A DNA stretch of 64,000 nucleotides from Zoogloea sp. (GCA_016720685.1 JADKKC010000009.1:1-64000); one strand, 5' to 3'. Positions 17,964 to 26,915 are shown, counted from the stretch's first letter. The notes: a model not told the origin generated them from the sequence alone. Numbers and translations: made by a program.

Positions 17964-18746
17964 TCAGACCGGCACGAACAGGGTCGAATCGCCATCGATC
18001 ACCGCCCGCAGCGGGTGGCCGAAGGCGGCGGACAGGCGTTCGACGGTGAGCACTTTGCGGGCCGGGCCGAAAACGTGGCCGCCTTCGCCATCGAGCAGCA
18101 GCACATGGCTGGCGTAGCGGGCGGCGAGGTTGATGTCGTGCAGCACCATCGCCACACCGCTGCCGCTGGCGGCAAGCCCGCGGAAGTGTTCGAGCACGGC
18201 GATTTCGTGGTGCAGGTCGAGGTGGGAGAGGGGTTCGTCGAGCAGATACAGGCGTGGCTGCTGCACCAGCAGCGCGGCGATGGCGAGGCGCTGGCGCTCG
18301 CCCCCGGAGAGCGTCGGCACCTGGCGTTCGGCAAAGCCTTCGAGGCCCATCTGGGCGAGGGCATCCAGGGCGATGGCTTCGTCTTCGGGGCTTTCCCAGT
18401 CCCAGCGGCCCAGGTAGGGGTGGCGGCCGACGAGGGCGGTTTCGAGCACGGTGGCGCTGAAAAAATCGGGCTGGCTCTGGGCCAGCAGGCCGCGCAGGCA
18501 GGCTTCGTGACCGCGCGGCCAGGCGCCGTAGGGCTGGCCCGCCAGCAGCACCGCACCCCCGAGGGGTTCGCGCAGGCCGGCCAGGGTGTGGAGCAGGGTG
18601 CTTTTGCCGGCGCCGTTGCGCCCGAGGATGACCAGCGTGTCGCCCGGCTGCAGCGTGAAGTCGAGTTCGCGGCAGACGCTGTGGCGGCCAATCTCGACCG
18701 ACAGCCGGTCGGCACCGAGGATGGGGGGGCGGACGTCCATTTTCAT
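17964..18746 (-). CDS. btuD: Cobalamin/siderophore ABC transporter ATP-binding protein
   Basis: A 260-residue ABC ATPase of the FecE/BtuD class. Walker A GRNGAGKST is at 42-50, signature LSGGERQR from 146, Walker B LYLLDEP at 166-172, and the switch His in MVLHDINLA. It powers import by the BtuC-like permease. The chosen start (MKMDVRPP) overlaps the permease stop codon by 4 bp (ATGA), which implies translational coupling. The role in B12 rather than heme or siderophore uptake is inferred from the riboswitch, btuB and cobO around it. No substrate-binding protein (btuF) is present in this cluster. Confidence 0.92.
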   Translation of the reverse strand: MKMDVRPPILGADRLSVEIGRHSVCRELDFTLQPGDTLVILGRNGAGKSTLLHTLAGLREPLGGAVLLAGQPYGAWPRGHEACLRGLLAQSQPDFFSATVLETALVGRHPYLGRWDWESPEDEAIALDALAQMGLEGFAERQVPTLSGGERQRLAIAALLVQQPRLYLLDEPLSHLDLHHEIAVLEHFRGLAASGSGVAMVLHDINLAARYASHVLLLDGEGGHVFGPARKVLTVERLSAAFGHPLRAVIDGDSTLFVPV

Positions 18747-19762
18747 CGCGGATGCCTCGCCAGCAAAAAGAGGAACACCGGCACGCCGATCAGCGCGGTG
18801 AGCACCCCCACCGGCAGCTGGATGGGCGCGACGACGGTGCGCGCGGCGGTGTCGGCGGCGCACAGCAGCACGCCGCCGGCCAGGGTGGCGGCGGGCAGCA
18901 GCAGGCGCTGGTCGTTGCCGATGGCGAGGCGCACCAGGTGCGGCACGATCAGCCCGACAAAACCCACCGAGCCGACGGTGGTGACGGCCACCGCGGTGAG
19001 CAGCGCGCCGAGGCCGTAGACCAGCGCCCGCAGGCGCCCGACACGCACGCCCAGCGCCCGGGCGGTGATTTCGCCGCGGGCCAGCAGGTTGAGTTCCCGC
19101 GCGAAGGGCAGGGCAATCACCAGGCCCATGAGCAGCAGCACGAGTGCCGGCCACGGTTGGCTGACGCTGCTGGCGTCGCCCATCAGCCAGAACAGCATGC
19201 CCTTGACGCGGCCTTCGGGCGCGAGGCTGAGCATCAGCGCGACGGCTGCGCCACAGCCGGCGGCGACGATCACGCCGGTGAGCAGCAGGCGGGTTTGCGT
19301 CCATGAGCCGTCGCCGCGGGCGAGGCCGAAGACCAGCAGCGTGGCGCCCAGCGCGCCGACGAAGGCGCCGGCATCGATCCAGCCCGAGGCGGCGCCGGCC
19401 AGGATCGCGCCCAGCGCGCCCACCGCGGCGCCGCCGGAAATCCCCAGCACATACGGGTCGGCCAGCGGGTTGCGCAACAGCACCTGCATCAGCGCGCCGG
19501 CCAGGGCCAGCAGCCCGCCGCAGGCGAAGGCGGCGGTGGCGCGGGGCAGGCGCAGGGTGCGCACGATGTCGGTTTCCATGCCGCCCGCGCCGCCGGTGAT
19601 CGCGTTGAGCAGATCGGAGCCGGAAACCGGCAGTGCCCCGGCCGACAGCGACCACGCAAAGGCTGCCAGCGCCGCCAGCACGAGGCCGGCCAGCACCCGC
19701 CGCGCACGACCGTGGCTGCGCCGGTATGGCGTGAGGGGGATGGCGGGCTGCGTCGAGGCCAT
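18743..19762 (-). CDS. btuC: Cobalamin ABC transporter permease (FecCD/BtuC family)
   Basis: A 339-residue inner-membrane permease with about nine to ten membrane segments. FecCD-family signatures: RLPRATAAFACGGLLALAGA, NPLADPYVLGISGGAAVGA, GVRVGRLRALVYGLGALLTA, and the loop VGSVGFVGLIVPHLVRLAIG that contacts the ATPase. It lies between btuB (93 bp upstream) and btuD (4-bp overlap). It should import cobalamin from the periplasm. The cognate binding protein must be encoded elsewhere. Confidence 0.93.
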   Translation of the reverse strand: MASTQPAIPLTPYRRSHGRARRVLAGLVLAALAAFAWSLSAGALPVSGSDLLNAITGGAGGMETDIVRTLRLPRATAAFACGGLLALAGALMQVLLRNPLADPYVLGISGGAAVGALGAILAGAASGWIDAGAFVGALGATLLVFGLARGDGSWTQTRLLLTGVIVAAGCGAAVALMLSLAPEGRVKGMLFWLMGDASSVSQPWPALVLLLMGLVIALPFARELNLLARGEITARALGVRVGRLRALVYGLGALLTAVAVTTVGSVGFVGLIVPHLVRLAIGNDQRLLLPAATLAGGVLLCAADTAARTVVAPIQLPVGVLTALIGVPVFLFLLARHPR

Positions 19763-19854
19763 CGTCAGTACGCCTGCGTCAGGCGGGAGCGGATTTTCTG
19801 CATGGGTTCAGCGGGTTGCGGGGGCGGCTGAGCGCCCGCGGTTTCGGGTGAGTC

Positions 19855-21672
19855 TTACTTTGGCGCGTAGCGTACGCCGAAGAAGACGTTGGCGCCGGCC
19901 GTCTCGTAACCCGCGACGGTGACGTAGTCCTTGTCGAGCACGTTGTTGGCGCGGGCGAAGACCGACCAGTCACGATCCGGGCTGTAGCTGCCGTAAAGGT
20001 TCAGCAGGCTGTAGCCGCCCAGCCGGGTGGTGTTGGCATCCGTGTCGAAACGGCCGCCCGAGGCGTACAGCTCCGTCCGCCATTCCCACTTGCCGAGCTT
20101 CTGGCCGACGCTCACGGTGCCGAAGTTGGCGGCCCGGCGAGCCAGGCGGTTGCCGGTGCTTTCGTCCTTGGGATCCTGGTGGGTGGCGTTGGCCGCCAGG
20201 TTGAAACCGGCGAGGCGGCCGCTGTAGGCCAGGGTTGCGCCGCTCAGGCTGGCGCTGCCGATGTTCACCGGCGAGGTACGGCCGGACCACGAAATCAGGT
20301 CGGTGATCTTGTTGGAGAACCACACCAGGCTGGCTTCGTGGTTGCCACTCTCGTAGTGCACGCCGGCTTCCCGGTTCTTTGAGGATTCCGGTTTCAGGTT
20401 TGGATTTCCTTCGTAGCCAAAACCATCAAGGGGGTAGTACAGGTCGTTGAAGGACGGCGCCTTGAAGGCCGTGCCGTAGGACGCGCTGGCGCGCCACGCG
20501 CGGCTGATCTGGTAGCCGTAGGCCAGCGAACCGGTGTTCCGGTCGCCAAACTGGGAGTTGTTGTCCCGGCGTAGCGTGGTTTGGAGGCGATGGGCGTCGA
20601 GCGAGGCGTTCCAGCCGAAGATGAACGAGTCGATGGTCCGGTCGTTCTGGGTAAAGGCAGACGACGAGTCGACCTGCTGCCGGAGGCGCTCGGCGGCGAG
20701 CAGAAAGCGGCCAGCCCGGGTCGTGATGTCGTTCTGCCAGGCGAACTGCTCCTGGATCGTGCGAAAGCGGCTGCTGGCGACGGCGTTCTTGATGTCGAAG
20801 GACTTGTCGGTGCTTTGCCCGGCGCGCAGGGTGCTGGTCCAGCTCTCGCTGAACGCGTTTTTCAGGTAGAGGCCGTAGTTGATAAGGTTCAGATCGTTGC
20901 GATAGTTGCTCGTCCGGCCGGTGCCGTCGTAGCGGTTGGAGCCTTCGCTCTGGAACAGGTTGAGGCCGATCTCGTGTCCCTTGGCCAGCTGGTAGGCGAA
21001 GTTGGCACTGGCGCTGTTGTTCTCGAAGCCGTCCCGGTCCGGGTTGTAGGTGGGGCCGACCCGGCTGCTGAAGCCGTCGGTCTTGGTGTGGGTGGCCTGC
21101 ACGCTGTAGTTGAAAACAGCCGTGCCGCCCGCAACGCCGGCACTCACGGAGCGGGTGCCGTAAGTGCCCATGCCGGCTTCCACATTGGCGCGGGTCGGGC
21201 CTTCTCCGCGGCGGGTGAAGATCTGGATCACGCCACCGATGGCGTCGCTGCCATACAGGGCCGACGCCGGGCCACGCAGAATCTCGATGCGCTCGATCTG
21301 GCTGACCGGCAGGCGCGACCAGGAGAACTGGCCGAGGGAGGCCGAGCCGACCCGCATGCCGTCGATGAGCACCACGGTGTGCCTGGCATTGGCGCCGCCG
21401 CGCATGTAAACGCTGGAACTGGCGCCGGGGCCGCCGTTGGAGGCGTATTCCAGGCCGGGCTGGCGGGAGAGGATCTCGGCAACGGTGCTCTGGCCGGCGT
21501 CGTCCAGATCGGCACGCTCCAGAACCGTGACATCGCTCAGCTGTTCGTTGATGCGGGTCACCTGGCGCGTGGCGGTGACGACGACGGTGGGCTGTTCGTG
21601 TTCGGCAGCCTGCGTGACGGACGGCAATGCGGCGGCGACCGCGAGAACGGTGAGGGTGGGGCGGATGATCAT
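19855..21672 (-). CDS. btuB: TonB-dependent vitamin B12 receptor BtuB
   Basis: Outer-membrane receptor, 605 residues from the ATG at 21672, which has an AGGGAG ribosome binding site. A frame extension upstream lies in the leader. The signal peptide ends at about VTQA-AEHEQ. A TonB box (PTVVVTATR) precedes the plug domain (SVYMRGGANARHTVVLIDG, LRGPASALYGSDAIGGVIQI). A 22-strand barrel follows, with LKPESSKNREAGVHYESGN and a C-terminal aromatic strand ending FFGVRYAPK. It takes up cobalamin with TonB energy. A cobalamin riboswitch lies 148 bp upstream. Confidence 0.94.
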   Translation of the reverse strand: MIIRPTLTVLAVAAALPSVTQAAEHEQPTVVVTATRQVTRINEQLSDVTVLERADLDDAGQSTVAEILSRQPGLEYASNGGPGASSSVYMRGGANARHTVVLIDGMRVGSASLGQFSWSRLPVSQIERIEILRGPASALYGSDAIGGVIQIFTRRGEGPTRANVEAGMGTYGTRSVSAGVAGGTAVFNYSVQATHTKTDGFSSRVGPTYNPDRDGFENNSASANFAYQLAKGHEIGLNLFQSEGSNRYDGTGRTSNYRNDLNLINYGLYLKNAFSESWTSTLRAGQSTDKSFDIKNAVASSRFRTIQEQFAWQNDITTRAGRFLLAAERLRQQVDSSSAFTQNDRTIDSFIFGWNASLDAHRLQTTLRRDNNSQFGDRNTGSLAYGYQISRAWRASASYGTAFKAPSFNDLYYPLDGFGYEGNPNLKPESSKNREAGVHYESGNHEASLVWFSNKITDLISWSGRTSPVNIGSASLSGATLAYSGRLAGFNLAANATHQDPKDESTGNRLARRAANFGTVSVGQKLGKWEWRTELYASGGRFDTDANTTRLGGYSLLNLYGSYSPDRDWSVFARANNVLDKDYVTVAGYETAGANVFFGVRYAPK

Positions 21673-21819
21673 CTGATGGTTTCTCCCTGACCCGCTGGCG
21701 TCCCCGCCGACGGGTGGATTGCGTCTGGAGGCGCCGGGGAGATGACTGAAGAGAAAGGCCCGGAAAAATCCTTGACCGCGCTCGCCGCCACTACCCCGTG
21801 GCACTTCCGCTGGATGTGA

Positions 21820-22045
21820 TCGAGGCCGGTATCCGGGCTTGCAGATCAAGGCGGGCCGAAAGGGCGGACCGCTTGCGAAGCGTCGCCTTCCCAGGCCCGA
21901 AGACCCAGTGGCGGTGTGACGCGTCGTTATCCTGCTTACCGTTGCGGGGGCAGCACAGGTATTGCGGCTTCGCTGGAAGCTCGCGCACCTGTTTCCCGTT
22001 TAACTCCTGGGCCGAAAGGCCTGGGGAGCACCTGGAACACGTCTG
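21820..22045 (-). ncRNA. Cobalamin riboswitch upstream of btuB
   Basis: Read on the minus strand, this leader has the B12 box GCTGCCCCCGCAACGGTAAG (about 21935-21954), GCCACTGGGTCTTCGGGCC in the downstream arm, and AACGGGAAACAGGTG upstream. It closes with CCCGGATACCGGCC near the 3' end. These are the conserved core parts of the AdoCbl-binding riboswitch in the right order. Bound cobalamin should reduce expression of btuB and the genes behind it, probably by blocking translation or causing termination before 21672. Confidence 0.95.
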
Positions 22046-22091
22046 TCGCCAGCGGCAGGGCCGTTGGCGAACAGCCCCCGATGATAGCATT

Positions 22092-22108
22092 GAAAAATTC
22101 AATTTTTC
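22092..22108. promoter_or_regulatory. AT-rich palindrome between divergent btuB and cobU
   Basis: GAAAAATTCAATTTTTC is a perfect 17-bp palindrome with a one-base centre. It lies in the divergent region upstream of the riboswitch leader and 110 bp before cobU. It could be an operator or simply part of overlapping promoters. Confidence 0.35.
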
Positions 22109-22217
22109 GGTAAGGGGCAGGCGTGATGAGTGAACGACGTGAGTTTGGAATGCGGGCGCCGGCGCTGCGGGGCGGGTGCGGAGTCTTCACCTCGCCTGCC
22201 TTGCGCCTGGCTGCCCC

Positions 22218-22763
22218 ATGACCCGCGAACTGATCCTCGGCGGCGCCCGTTCGGGCAAGAGCCGCCTGGCCGAGCAGCAGGCTGCCGCCAGCGGAATGGC
22301 GGTGCATGTCATCGTGACCGCCGAAGCGCTGGACGAAGAAATGAGCGCCCGCATTGCCCGCCACCGGGCCGATCGCCCGGCCGGCTGGACGGTGCTCGAA
22401 GCGCCGCGCGCGCTGGCTCTTGCGCTCGAAGCGACGGCCGCGCCGGAACGCTGCGTGGTGGTCGATTGCCTCACCCTGTGGCTGGCCAACCTGCTCGACG
22501 GCGCCGAAACCCTGCCGCCCGGCGCCGGGGCCGAGTTGCTGCCGGCCTTCGCCCGCGAGCGCGCCGCGCTGCTCGGGCTGGTCCCGCGCCTGCCGGGCCG
22601 GGTGATCTTCGTGGCCAACGAAGTGGGCCTCGGGCTGGTGCCCGAAACCCCGCTTGGCCGCCTGTTTCGTGACGAAGCGGGCCGCCTGAACCAGGCCATC
22701 GCGGCGCTGGCCGACCGGGTTGTCTTCGTGGCCGCCGGCCTGCCGCTGGTGTTGAAGAGCTGA
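22218..22763 (+). CDS. cobU: Adenosylcobinamide kinase / adenosylcobinamide-phosphate guanylyltransferase
   Basis: A bifunctional 181-residue enzyme that phosphorylates adenosylcobinamide and then makes the GDP derivative for nucleotide-loop assembly. The P-loop GGARSGKSR starts at residue 8. HRADRPAGWTVLEAP holds the region of the guanylylated His, VVVDCLTLWLANLL the Walker B-like strand, and FVANEVGLGLVPETPLGRLF then RDEAGRLNQ is a strong CobU signature. The start was set at MTRELILGG. An upstream ATG at 22176 would add 14 poorly conserved residues. It diverges from btuB. Confidence 0.95.
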   Translation: MTRELILGGARSGKSRLAEQQAAASGMAVHVIVTAEALDEEMSARIARHRADRPAGWTVLEAPRALALALEATAAPERCVVVDCLTLWLANLLDGAETLPPGAGAELLPAFARERAALLGLVPRLPGRVIFVANEVGLGLVPETPLGRLFRDEAGRLNQAIAALADRVVFVAAGLPLVLKS

Positions 22764-22908
22764 CGCAGCGCGAAATGCCTTTGAATGGTGCATTTTTGTG
22801 GTGCTTCGTTCATCGCGATCCCGTTTGAATTTTTATATCCAAATTGGTGCGTAAATTATAGATAATCCCTGTTTTGGTGCATCCAGTTTCCATTTCAGAG
22901 TGATCCCC
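22764..22908 (+). promoter_or_regulatory. AT-rich promoter region of gdhA
   Basis: The 145 bp between cobU and gdhA are markedly AT-rich (TTTTTATATCC, GTAAATTATAGATAATCCC) compared with the GC-rich coding sequence on each side. TATAGATAAT near 22857 could serve as a -10 region. This suggests that gdhA has its own promoter and is not simply part of a cob operon. Confidence 0.4.
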
Positions 22909-24252
22909 ATGAAATACACATCGGCAAAACAATTTCTCCTGCACGTCTCGGATCGCAATCCCGGCCAGCCCGAGTTCATCCAGGCGGTTACCGAGGTCGT
23001 GGAAAGCCTGTGGCCCTTTATCGAGAAGAACCCCCGCTACGTCGAACACGGCTTGCTGGATCGCCTGGTCGAGCCCGAGCGCACGCTGATGTTCCGCGTT
23101 GCGTGGATCGACGACCGCGGCCAGGTGCAGGTCAACCGCGGCTACCGCATTCAGCACAGCATGGCCATCGGCCCCTACAAGGGCGGCATCCGCTTCCACC
23201 CGTCGGTCAACCTGTCGGTGCTCAAGTTTCTGGCCTTCGAGCAAACCTTCAAGAACGCCCTCACCACCCTGCCCATGGGCGGCGGCAAGGGCGGTGCCGA
23301 CTTCGATCCCAAGGGCAAGAGCCCGACCGAAGTGATGCGTTTTTGCCAGGCCTTCGTCAGCGAGCTGTTCCGCCACGTGGGTTCCGACACCGACGTGCCC
23401 GCCGGTGACATCGGCGTGGGCGGCCGGGAAGTCGGCTACATGGCCGGCATGTACAAGAAACTCAGCAACCGCGCCGACTGTGTGTTCACCGGCAAGGGCC
23501 TGAGCTTTGGCGGCTCTCTGATCCGCCCCGAAGCCACCGGCTACGGCACCGTGTATTTCGCCGACGAAATGCTCAAGACCCGCGGCCTGTCTTTCCAGGG
23601 CCTGCGCGTCAGCGTGTCGGGCTCGGGCAACGTGGCCCAGTACGCGGTCGAAAAGGCCATGGCGCTGGGCGCCAAGGTGGTGACGGTGTCCGATTCCAGC
23701 GGAACCGTCATCGACGAAGACGGCTTTACCCCGGAAAAGCTCGCCATTCTGATGGACGTCAAAAACCACCACTACGGTCGAGTCAGCGACTACGCCGAGC
23801 GCACCGGAGCCCGCTTCGAGGCCGGCAAGCGGCCGTGGAGCGTGAAGGTGGACGTGGCGCTGCCCTGCGCCACCCAGAACGAACTCGACGCCGCCGACGC
23901 CGCCGCGCTGATCAGTAACGGCGTGATCTGCGTGGCCGAAGGCGCCAACATGCCGTCCACCATGGAGGCCGCCAAGGCGTTTGAAGCGGCCGGCGTGCTC
24001 TACGCGCCCGGCAAGGCCAGCAACGCCGGCGGCGTGGCCACCTCGGGCCTCGAAATGAGCCAGAACGCCATGCGCATGTCGTGGCCGCGCGAGGAAGTGG
24101 ACGCCCGCCTGCTGGAGATCATGAAGGGCATCCACGCGGCCTGCGTGCAATATGGCAAGCGCGCCGACGGCAGCATCAGCTACGTCGATGGCGCCAACAT
24201 CGCCGCCTTCGTGAAGGTGGCCGACGCCATGCTGGCCCAGGGCGTGGTCTGA
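22909..24252 (+). CDS. gdhA: NADP-specific glutamate dehydrogenase
   Basis: A 447-residue glutamate dehydrogenase, the same length as the E. coli enzyme, from ATG 22909; the GTG three codons upstream is less likely. It aminates 2-oxoglutarate to glutamate in ammonium assimilation. Motifs: NRGYRIQHSMAIGPYKGGIRF, the catalytic-lysine region LPMGGGKGGADFDPKG, PAGDIGVGGREVGYM, the Rossmann loop VSGSGNVAQYA, and NAGGVATSGLEMSQN. It lies between cobU and cobT with an AT-rich promoter of its own and has no direct biochemical link to B12 synthesis. Confidence 0.97.
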   Translation: MKYTSAKQFLLHVSDRNPGQPEFIQAVTEVVESLWPFIEKNPRYVEHGLLDRLVEPERTLMFRVAWIDDRGQVQVNRGYRIQHSMAIGPYKGGIRFHPSVNLSVLKFLAFEQTFKNALTTLPMGGGKGGADFDPKGKSPTEVMRFCQAFVSELFRHVGSDTDVPAGDIGVGGREVGYMAGMYKKLSNRADCVFTGKGLSFGGSLIRPEATGYGTVYFADEMLKTRGLSFQGLRVSVSGSGNVAQYAVEKAMALGAKVVTVSDSSGTVIDEDGFTPEKLAILMDVKNHHYGRVSDYAERTGARFEAGKRPWSVKVDVALPCATQNELDAADAAALISNGVICVAEGANMPSTMEAAKAFEAAGVLYAPGKASNAGGVATSGLEMSQNAMRMSWPREEVDARLLEIMKGIHAACVQYGKRADGSISYVDGANIAAFVKVADAMLAQGVV

Positions 24253-24282
24253 ACCCCGCGGGGGGCGTGTTTCCGGCAAAAC

Positions 24283-24313
24283 GTACGGGTTGGCCCGCAG
24301 GGCGTAACCCGAC
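24283..24313. repeat. Dispersed palindromic repeat (REP-like), copy 3
   Basis: GTACGGGTTGGCCCGCAGGG then CGTAACCCGAC forms a hairpin (CGGGTT/AACCCG and GCCC/GGGC around GCA). It is related to the elements near 13571 and 13970 and lies 30 bp after gdhA. Confidence 0.65.
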
Positions 24314-24423
24314 ACGCAGCCGGCACGCCCGGAACGGAGGGCGCGGCAGGGCGCCCCGTTTCCCGTTTGGCGTTCCCCCGCGCTACCATCCCGGCCTTCG
24401 CCCGTCCGACACCGCCACCTGCC

Positions 24424-25456
24424 ATGACCTACGCCATCGTTCGCCCCGACCCGCACATCGCCCCGGCGCTGCAGCAGCGCATCGACACCAAGACCAAGCC
24501 CCTCGGCGCCCTCGGCCGCCTGGAAGGGCTGGCCCGGCAGATCGGCCTGATCCAGCAAAGCCTGGCGCCGGAACTGTGCAAGCCGCAGATGCTGGTGTTT
24601 GCCGGCGACCACGGTGCAGCCAGGGCCGGTGTGTCGGCCTACCCGCAGGACGTGACCTGGCAGATGGTCGAGAACTTCCTGGCCGGCGGCGCCGCGATCA
24701 ACGTTTTTGCCCGCCAGATGGGCATGGCGCTGGCGGTTGTCGATGCCGGCGTGGCCCATGAGTTTGGCGCCCGGCCCGGCCTGATCGACGCCAAACTCGG
24801 CGCCGGCACCGCCAACTACCTCGAAAAGCCGGCCATGGACGCCGCCACCCGCAATCTCGCGCTGGCCCGCGGCCGCGAGCTGGCCAGCGGGCTGGCCGCG
24901 CAGGGCTGCAACGTCGTCGGCTTTGGCGAAATGGGCATCGGCAACACCGCCGCCGCATCGCTCATCACCCACTGCCTGACCGGTGTCGAGCTGGATAGCG
25001 TGATCGGCCGCGGCACCGGCCTCGACGACGCCGGCATGAACCGCAAGCGCGCTGCTGGCCCAGGCCATCGCCCGCGGCGGGCGTCCGGCCGACCCGCTGA
25101 CCGCGCTGGCCGAGTACGGCGGCTTCGAGATCGCCATGATGGCCGGCGCCATGCTCGGCGCGGCCGAATCCGGCATGCTGCTGCTGATCGACGGATTCAT
25201 CGTCACCAGCGCGCTGCTGGTGGCCCACGCCCTGGCCCCGGACATCCTCCACTACTGCGTCTTCGCCCACCGCTCCAACGAGCAGGGCCACGTGGTGCAG
25301 CTTGCCCACCTGGGCGCCGAACCGCTGGTGCAGCTTGATTTGCGCCTCGGCGAAGGTACCGGCGCCGCGCTGGCCTACCCGCTGGTGCAGGCCGCGGTGA
25401 ATTTCCTCAACGAGATGGCGAGTTTCGAGTCCGCGGGAGTGGCAGGCAAGGCGTGA
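24424..25456 (+). CDS. cobT: Nicotinate-nucleotide--dimethylbenzimidazole phosphoribosyltransferase, frameshifted
   Basis: Makes alpha-ribazole phosphate, the lower ligand for cobalamin. The N-terminal frame runs from MTYAIVRPDPHIAP through RIDTKTKPLGALGRLEGLA, FAGDHGAARAGVSAYPQDVT and FGEMGIGNTAAAS to GLDDAGMNRK. The remainder, with AEYGGFEIAMMAGAML, IDGFIVTSALL and RLGEGTGAALAYPLVQAA, is in the next frame. One extra C near 25048 explains the shift; without it the protein has 343 residues, the usual CobT length. Every motif is intact on both sides, so a sequence error or a very recent mutation is likely. Confidence 0.92.
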
Positions 25457-25531
25457 GACGGGTTGGCGGACACGTTTTTCGAGCCCCGCACGCGGCCCTT
25501 CACCCCTGACTGATCTTTCCTCGCCTGCCCC

Positions 25532-26302
25532 ATGCTCGCCCAGTTCGAACTCTTTTTCATCGCCCTCGGTTTCTTCACCCGTCTGCCGGTGCCGCGCTGG
25601 GTGGATTTCACGCCGGACAAGCTCGGCCAGGCGGCGCGTTTCCTGCCGCTGATCGGCTGGCTGATCGGCCTCGTCGGGGTGGGCGTGTACTGGCTGGCGG
25701 TGCAGGTTCTGCCGGTGGACCTGGCCCTGGTGCTGTCGATGGCCGCGACCATCCGCGCCACCGGCGCCTTTCACGAAGACGGCTGGGCCGACACCTGCGA
25801 CGGCCTCGGCGGCGGCTGGACCCGCGCCCAGGTGCTGGCGATCATGAAGGATTCGCGCATCGGCAGCTACGGCGCCATCGGCCTCGTGCTGATGCTGCTC
25901 GCCAAGTACCTGGTGCTGGCCCACCTTGGCGCCGACGAGGATTACCCGGTGATCGCCGCGCTGCTGGTGGCCCACCCGCTGTCGCGCCTCGTGGCCGTGG
26001 GCCTGATGGCGCTGCTCGATTACGCCCGCGCCGACGACAGTTCAAAATCTGCCCCGGTGGCCCGCCGCCCGACCTCCGCCGAGCTGGGCATTGCCACGCT
26101 GGCCGGCGTGCTGCCGCTGCTGTTGCTGAGCCCGCGGGAGGCGCTGGCGGCCCTGGTGCTGGCGGCCCTCGTCGTGGTGCTGGCGGCGCGCACCTTCAAA
26201 CGCCGCCTGGGCGGCTACACCGGCGATTGCCTTGGCGCCGCCCAGCAGGTGGCTGAAGTTTCAATCTATCTGGGAATCCTCGCATCGTGGAGCTTTACCT
26301 GA
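25532..26302 (+). CDS. cobS: Adenosylcobinamide-GDP ribazoletransferase (cobalamin synthase)
   Basis: A 256-residue polytopic inner-membrane enzyme that joins adenosylcobinamide-GDP and alpha-ribazole (phosphate), the last step of cobalamin assembly. It starts with FFIALGFFTRLPVPRWVDFT. The metal-binding active-site motif GAFHEDGWADTCDGLGGG and RIGSYGAIGLVLMLLAKY are diagnostic. The C-terminal GGYTGDCLGAAQQVAEVSIY is also conserved. It follows cobT by 75 bp and overlaps cobC by 16 bp. Confidence 0.96.
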   Translation: MLAQFELFFIALGFFTRLPVPRWVDFTPDKLGQAARFLPLIGWLIGLVGVGVYWLAVQVLPVDLALVLSMAATIRATGAFHEDGWADTCDGLGGGWTRAQVLAIMKDSRIGSYGAIGLVLMLLAKYLVLAHLGADEDYPVIAALLVAHPLSRLVAVGLMALLDYARADDSSKSAPVARRPTSAELGIATLAGVLPLLLLSPREALAALVLAALVVVLAARTFKRRLGGYTGDCLGAAQQVAEVSIYLGILASWSFT

Positions 26303-26841
26303 TCCGTCACCCCCGGCCCGCTGTGGCGCCGGGCATCTGCTACGGGCAGACCGACCTCGGCCTGGCCGAATCCGCCAGCGCGGTTGCCGAGCGTCTGCGC
26401 CCGCTGCTGCCGCAAGATTTTGCCCTCTACGCCAGCCCGCTGGCCCGCGCGCGCCTGCTGGCCGAAGCCCTCGGTACGCCGCAACTCGACCCGCGCCTGA
26501 AAGAGATCCACTTTGGCGACTGGGAAGGCCGCAGCTTCGACGATATCGGCCAGGCCGCGCTGGACGCCTGGGCGGCCGAGCCGCTCGATTTCGCCCCGCC
26601 CGGCGGCGAATCGCCGCGCAGCATGGCCGCCCGCGCCCTCGATTTTCTGGCCGACCTGCGCGCCGCGCCGCCGGCCCCGGCGGTCGTCGTGGTGGCCCAC
26701 GGCGGCCCCCTGCGCGCACTGGCCGGCCAGCTTTTGAGCGTGCCGCCGGAGCATTGGCTGGGGCTGGATTTTGCCTGCGGCCAAGCCACCCGCCTCGATC
26801 TCCACGACTGGGGCACGGTGCTGCGCTGGTTCAACCGCTAG
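26287..26841 (+). CDS. cobC: Alpha-ribazole phosphatase (histidine phosphatase family)
   Basis: A 184-residue phosphoglycerate-mutase-type phosphatase that dephosphorylates alpha-ribazole 5'-phosphate or cobalamin phosphate. The catalytic motif reads LIRHPRP (RHP instead of the usual RHG), and the second His is in VVVAHGGPLRALAG. YASPLARARLLAEAL and EIHFGDWEGRSFDDI are typical. It starts at GTG 26287 inside the end of cobS, so the two are likely translationally coupled. Identification as CobC rather than another histidine phosphatase depends on this context. Confidence 0.88.
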   Translation: MELYLIRHPRPAVAPGICYGQTDLGLAESASAVAERLRPLLPQDFALYASPLARARLLAEALGTPQLDPRLKEIHFGDWEGRSFDDIGQAALDAWAAEPLDFAPPGGESPRSMAARALDFLADLRAAPPAPAVVVVAHGGPLRALAGQLLSVPPEHWLGLDFACGQATRLDLHDWGTVLRWFNR

Positions 26842-26915
26842 CGCAGCCCGCAACCCACGCATGACCGACTTCATCGCCTGCACGCCCAAACACCCCATGG
26901 ACGGCTGAAACCACC

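Noticed and set aside
22810..25245. 811-codon minus-strand open frame opposite gdhA and cobT
   Set aside because: The complement of two clear enzymes; His/Gly/Ala/Val-rich with no family signature.
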